Part shown: positions 58,859 through 64,000 of the stretch, piece after piece | Position numbering within the stretch: the first letter of the stretch is position 1 | Layout: the number at the start of each line of letters is the position of its first letter | Origin: Bugula neritina | Lineage: Eukaryota; Bryozoa; Gymnolaemata; Cheilostomatida; Bugulidae | Direction of reading: 5' to 3' | Assembly: GCA_964035545.1 (NCBI GenBank) | Contig: OZ037766.1 | Span: 16,996,222 to 17,060,221, forward strand | DNA length: 64,000 nt | Notes under the pieces: model-generated | What the model saw: the letters and a program-made list of their open reading frames with translations, nothing else | Databases searched by the model: none | Told to the model about the DNA's origin: nothing | Made by a program: the position numbers and the translations under genes

Positions 58859-60992
58859 ATGGAGAGCATTAAATCAGTGCCAGCAAACCGTGGCTATTCT
58901 TATATTAGTAACATGCTGAACACATGGGAAGATAAGCTTCAGTGTCCAATTTGTATTAGCCCTTTCAAAGAACCTGTCGCCTTATCATGCCTCCACAGTT
59001 TTTGTAAGGTATGCTTAGAGCTTCTTGTTAAAACAGTAAATCCAAAAAAGATATCATGTCCAACTTGTCGACAATGCACAATTTTAACCAAGAAAGATGG
59101 ACTTGAAGGTTTACCCAGAAACTTTTACATAGAAGAGATTTATGAAAAGGTAAGATAATATTATAATTTGACATATTGATAAAATATGTTGTTTTATACT
59201 TATTGTTATGTCTGGCAATATTCTTTGTCATTGTGTAGCTACTGTACTCATCAAATTTTACAATATATGCTGTAGATTTTAACTGTATTATAAATACTAT
59301 GAAATGATGTATGCAGATTAGAAAGGGCCAAGCTTGCTTAGCATCGCTAACTGTTTCTGCTGGTGAGACGAAAGAAAATTATCCTAGTTCCTTCATAGTT
59401 TGCACAGACCATCAGCGACTGAGTGCCCCATATTTTACAGTGTGCATGCAATGCATTGCTGACCTCAGAGCTTATTTTATGAAGATCTCAAGCTATGTTA
59501 GAGTTATCAACCCTTCCTACAAAACCTGCAGTGATGTGTTCACTCATTTAAAGAGAGTAAGCTACTTTTACAATTATTGTTATACCATGGTACAAAATTC
59601 ACTCTCTTGTTGTTTATAGATGCTGTATAACCAGGTGCAGCAAGTCCACAAAACTTGGAAATATAAAACTTTGGGGCATATATAATTTCAGGAAATCATG
59701 CGCTGCTAAGTTATGGCCAATTATTTTTCAATATATTACTGTTGGGTTATGAAAGTTTACATGTGAGGTTTGATGTATATTTATACACTTTGTATTTATA
59801 GCATAGTCCAAGTTTACTTCTTATGTTGGAAAACGCACAAGAAGCATGCGAGGGAGTGATTCCACCAAAAATGTTCGTTAAAATTTTTATAGAAGAGACC
59901 AAATGCCGAGAGCCAAAACCACAAACTCTACCTGCAACTCGGAGAGTAGAAAATGAGCAGCCAAGCTTAGAAACAGTAGCTCAAGCTACAGTGCATTCAC
60001 CTCAGTCTGCTATACAGCAGAGTCCACTAAGTCACGCATCCTCTGCAAGCACATCTAATAAAACAGCAGACAACTACCGCAAATTATATGAAACAGCAAT
60101 GACGCAGGTAGCCAAGCTGAGAGAAGAAAATCGTCAGTTAGTTTTGTCTGTTGCTCAGAGCAACAATGGAAACTCAAGACACCTGCTTCGAAGATTAAAA
60201 TCCAGGCTTACTCGCACTCGCAACCCTCACAACATGGACGAAAATGACCAGGTCGATGTTCCTGAATTTCCAAGAGATGGTACAGCATCAAGCAACCATT
60301 TCAGACCTCAGGCAACACATTTGGTGCCAACAGAAAATTGCTCTTTAGGTAAACAATCTAGTGGGGACGTCGCTAGATTAAATATAGAAAGAAATCAAAC
60401 TAAAGCTTTATGTGATAAGCAAGTACCAACAGATAGAGGAGACGGCGGAGATACATGCACTGAACGGATACCCCGCGTACCCACACCCCACCCATCACCG
60501 CGCTATAAAAAGTTACCACCATACGCACTGGCTTACAACCAACAGCTGAAAAATTCTCAACAAAGTAGAAGTATGCAGATAGCTTGTTCAAGTAGTGATA
60601 ATAACAGCAGCGGAAGCAGCACTGGAAACAGCAGCAGTCCGTCTGCAGTATGCCAGACAGCCACGATTTCCACTAAAAGATTACAAAAGAGATCAAACAG
60701 GCGAGGCAACACATTGAGCACAATGGCTGGTAACAGAGGAACTTGTGAAGAAGAGAAACACGAAGCTACTAGCAGCAACGCCGGTGGAAGCAATCAAAGA
60801 AATGGAGCTAGTAATATTAATGTTGATGGAGAAATCCCCCAAACGAAAAAACCTGAAGCCATAGCTGCAGCCAATTCTGATGCAAGAACTACAAGCACTT
60901 TTGAGACGCCATGCATATACCGGAGCAGCTGGATGTGGAAGATTCTGGGTATGAGTGTAGATGTGAAAGAGAGACAGCCCGCAGCTCAGTGA
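58859..60992 (+). CDS. TRIM-like C3HC4 RING-finger protein (3 exons)
   Basis: Exons 58859-59149, 59317-59556 and 59802-60992 join in phase 0 for 573 residues. Residues 29-70 are a canonical RING: C-x2-C-x11-C-x-H-x2-C-x2-C-x14-C-x2-C (CPIC, CLHSFC, CPTC). It would recruit an E2 ubiquitin enzyme. Exon 2 has CTDHQ and CMQC spaced like a degenerate B-box. Exon 3 has a coiled-coil-like helix (YRKLYETAMTQVAKLREENR, about 268-287), then a long disordered Ser/Asn/Gln-rich tail with basic patches (RLKSRLTRTR). No SPRY, NHL or Deltex domain is visible, so the substrate is unknown. The neighbouring PARP14-like gene is 3.5 kb upstream on the same strand. Confidence 0.88.
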
Positions 60993-61656
60993 TGTGGATG
61001 AGCTCGATATGGTGAACTGGGATATTGATAGTTTATATGCTTTGTTGAGTTCAGCATAACCGAATAAGCTGATTAGTAACGCAAAAGTTGGTACAGAAAC
61101 AAGATAACAAAAATAATTAATTATATTACATAAAATATTATTTTACTTTTAGTTGATAAATATTTTAATTTATTTTTGCTGATATTAAAAATTACACTAT
61201 AAAACTTTATATAAAATATTTAACTTATAAGTTTTTTTTCAAGTAGAACTTCAACAATAAAATACCAAACTAATATTAAAATACACAATGCTATTGTTTC
61301 ACGAAATTACAGAAAGTTAGAGCATAAACCAGAGCCAATAAAATTATTCAAAACAAAAAGTAAATATTGGTTGAAATAAAAAACAACTACAGAAGCTTAG
61401 ACAGAAGTAATTAGCATTCATTACAATATGTTATGGGCAACACTGAGTGGAATAATGTTATCAGGGGTGATACAATGCTATAGTATACAGCATGACTTAT
61501 CAGAGACTACAACACAACAAATTTCAATCTACTCGGTATACATTACACATTTAGAATATTATGCTTTTTGAAGAAGCTATTGCAGGTGCAGGGTAATAAA
61601 GGTATCTGTGGACAGCTAAGCAGAAATTTGTAGAACTTTGGATATAGTGGCTGACT
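60993..61656. other. AT-rich spacer
   Basis: It holds the presumed 3' UTR of the RING gene, with AATAAA-like hexamers near 61257 and 61336. Nothing else is recognised. Confidence 0.5.
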
Positions 61657-61798
61657 TCAGTTACAACTTCTCTGCTGATTTACAACATCCTGCATGGTGT
61701 ATGGTTTCATAAAAGTTTGGTTGTTGGTTGATGGATACATCATACTGTTCATAGGAAACATCATAGGTGCAGACATACCCATGCTCATCCCTTCATAC
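61657..61798 (-). CDS. Possible terminal exon encoding a Met-rich tail
   Basis: On the minus strand an acceptor (TATGTTTCAAG) precedes a 142-nt segment reading YEGMSMGMSAPMMFPMNS and, to a TGA at 61657-61659, ending VVNQQRSCN. The methionine-rich composition is unusual for random AT-rich DNA. It could be the last exon of a gene entering from the right, or an alternative last exon of the membrane-protein gene. No partner exon is assigned. Confidence 0.35.
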
Positions 61799-62580
61799 CT
61801 TGAAACATATAAAAAATGGTTATATGCAAAATTTTCAATGGCTCTCATGCATATTCTGAAGTTGTCCTCAACCCAAGCTCCAAAGCAGTGACACATGAGC
61901 ACCTTTAATGGCTGACCTCTTGGCAAAACCAGTCCAGCTTAGGAATTCATGCTAGACTAGCCCCTTCAAACACTACATTCAGCTATTCTCCTTGTATTTA
62001 AATACAGGTAATTACAACTCTGATCTTTGGAGACTTTGGATTGTAATACTTCAGTGTGGACTAAGAACGCAAAGTTATATACAAACATGTTTTACTTGGT
62101 TTTGACTTTACAAAAAATTATTTCAAGTCTTTCAATAAAATTTCCTACAAAAAGCATTATAAATTGTTTGCTAGATGACTGAGCTTCTGGTATGAATATA
62201 AAATGGCCATCATCAGAGTCAAATCTTATAAAAAAGTTTTAGCAAATTATTTCATCAATTTTATTTCATAGCAAAAAAGCTTGGCGTCATTTTATTATGC
62301 GTCTTGTAGTAAATTTTATTCACAAAAATATTTTGTTCTGTAATGACAATTAGGCATAACTCTATATAAAATATCACACCATTTCATGGAGAAAGTAACT
62401 ATTGGAATTTTTTGGAAAACTTTAAATTTGTATCAGAAACCACAACTAGAACAGAGAAGTAAGAGTTGACTTACAACACACCTTATTATGATAGCTTAAA
62501 GTATTCATAGACCTAAATTATGCTGCATTATTAGCTGTACAAATAGAAGTTATCATCTCACAGACGCATTGATATACAAC

Positions 62581-63901
62581 TCACATTTGCTCTCCAGTAA
62601 ACTGTTCACCATTCCCCTCTGCAGCATCATTCAATTCCACTACCCCACTGTCTGCATCATCTTCTATATCCTCTATCAGATCTCCCTGCTCACACTTCTG
62701 TTGAGCTGATAGTCGCCTGGTTACAGGAGAAATAAATCATAATCAATTGATAATCTCATTGGTATCCTCAACATGTTTGCAGAACTCCTCAGCTAGTTTG
62801 GGTTAGATTTGTTCTCATAAAAAGCTAAAGAAAACTTTAGTTCAGATCTTTTAGAGTGAAATGAAAAGTTAAAAATTATCAACTGCAAACTGGAAAACAT
62901 TAACTCAAGGAAATGCTATGTGCTGAGTAGCTGCAAGCAAGCTACATGCACATTCTAAATACTGACACAAATGCAGCAGAGGCAAAGCAAAGGTAACACA
63001 AGATATACAGTAGTATGGAGCAAGCACAGAGAAATGAGATTGTATTGTGCTGACTTAGGAGGGAGATCATCCTTTAACTATATAGTAAACACTTTGAGAG
63101 CAATCTATTGCCTACATGCCCATAGTAGATCACACCTAACGTATAATAATCTATTCAGAGAGCACAGTTTGGAGTTGTCTTGTCATGGACAACTTTAGCA
63201 CTGACAGTGACAAATCAAAATGCCTGAGAATTACAAGTGTGTTAGCAGATAACCAGAGATAGGATATAATGTCTTGCTATTACAAACATATCATCTAAGT
63301 TTAGTTTTAAGACCTATAATGGATGTGAAGTAACTTAGCATCCTTATAACTCATAATACACACTTAGCATGCAGGAAGGAGTATATGGGTAAAGACAACA
63401 GATTTACAAAACAAATTTACTAACTCTGATTCAATCCTACAGTCAAATTTATATCATGAACAAATATATTGAGCAACTGATCAATAACTAGTAATAAGAA
63501 AGATAAAAAACGGGTGTTGCAATAATTTAAAGCTGATCAGAAAAAACCAACATGAGAAACCTGTACAGATTGAGCAGCTGCAGCAGTTTGTGAAACAAAC
63601 ATGAGTGATGCAATAGATAACGAAACATAGTAAAAAATATCATCTATGTAATATAAAAGTTAGTGAATGCTCCAAAATAAAATGTTTACTAAGGTAAGTA
63701 ACTACTTACTGTTTCCAATAAATGGTGAGAAGTAGAATTCCAAATATTGCTGCTGCTCCAACAACAATGCCCATGATTATGAAGGCTATATCAGTAGCGC
63801 CCCCAGCTCCTCTGGATATTATAGGCTTAGTGGATACAGTGATCACATCGGAAATGTTGTTGAAGTAGGCATGTATTTCAACTTGGTGGGTATTCAGTAA
63901 A
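62581..63901 (-). CDS. C-terminal part of a single-pass membrane protein (partial gene)
   Basis: The exon at 63710-63901 begins after a TATATATAG acceptor and ends at GTAAGT. It encodes an extracellular-looking stretch (EIHAYFNNISDVITV, with one N-glycosylation site NIS), then the transmembrane helix IAFIIMGIVVGAAAIFGILL and a stop-transfer YWK. It splices in phase to 62581-62716, giving a tail of about 45 residues that is acidic (DLIEDIEDDADSGVVELND) and ends at TGA 62581-62583. The upstream exons lie beyond the right edge. I do not recognise the family. Confidence 0.65.
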
Positions 63902-64000
63902 CTATATATATAAAACATGTAGAAGCCTTGATAAATTTTAGAATAGCAATTTATGTGCCAAATATGGAGTCTTCAATATATATTAAGGTATATTGGTTAC

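Overview
The window is eukaryotic nuclear DNA from an invertebrate animal. It is AT-rich, with genes split by GT-AG introns, tRNA-derived retroposons, several non-LTR and Gypsy-type LTR retrotransposon families, hAT/MITE-like DNA elements and many mini- and microsatellites. The retroelement families look lophotrochozoan (mollusc or bryozoan grade), but the species cannot be named from the sequence. Layout: 1-1655 holds a decayed LINE fragment; 2163-4185 holds three solo-LTR candidates; 5032-5520 is a tandem repeat just upstream of the main gene. From 5565 to 55311 (+) lies one very large gene that I could reconstruct as 40 exons in continuous phase (8,385 nt, about 2,794 codons). It encodes a PARP14-like ADP-ribosyltransferase: RRM-like and KH-like repeats, four macrodomains, a WWE domain and a C-terminal ART catalytic domain with an apparent H-Y-I triad. 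A spliced three-exon gene (58859-60992, +) encodes a C3HC4 RING protein. The C-terminal exons of a single-pass membrane protein run in from the right edge on the minus strand (62581-63901), and a possible separate minus-strand terminal exon lies at 61657-61798. About 83% of the PARP-like gene is intron, and much of that is mobile DNA. Intron 9 (9486-22384) is a nest: an older repeat was split by a Gypsy element, which was itself invaded by a hAT element (8-bp target duplication) and a MITE; a second, internally deleted Gypsy follows. Intron 24 carries a LINE with an uninterrupted 1,062-codon APE-RT reading frame. Intron 31 carries tandem MITE-like units and a Gypsy 5' end with a tRNA-Leu primer site. 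Intron 36 carries a decayed RTE-type LINE. All five large retroelements are antisense to the host gene. The central biological feature is a recent in-frame duplication of a four-exon, 648-nt macrodomain module (exons 23-26 and 27-30). Its core exons are near-identical while its linker exon has diverged. Together with the symmetric phase-1 exons of the N-terminal half, this suggests a modular, copy-number-labile ADP-ribose-sensing protein, plausibly in innate immunity by analogy with vertebrate PARP14. That role is inference.
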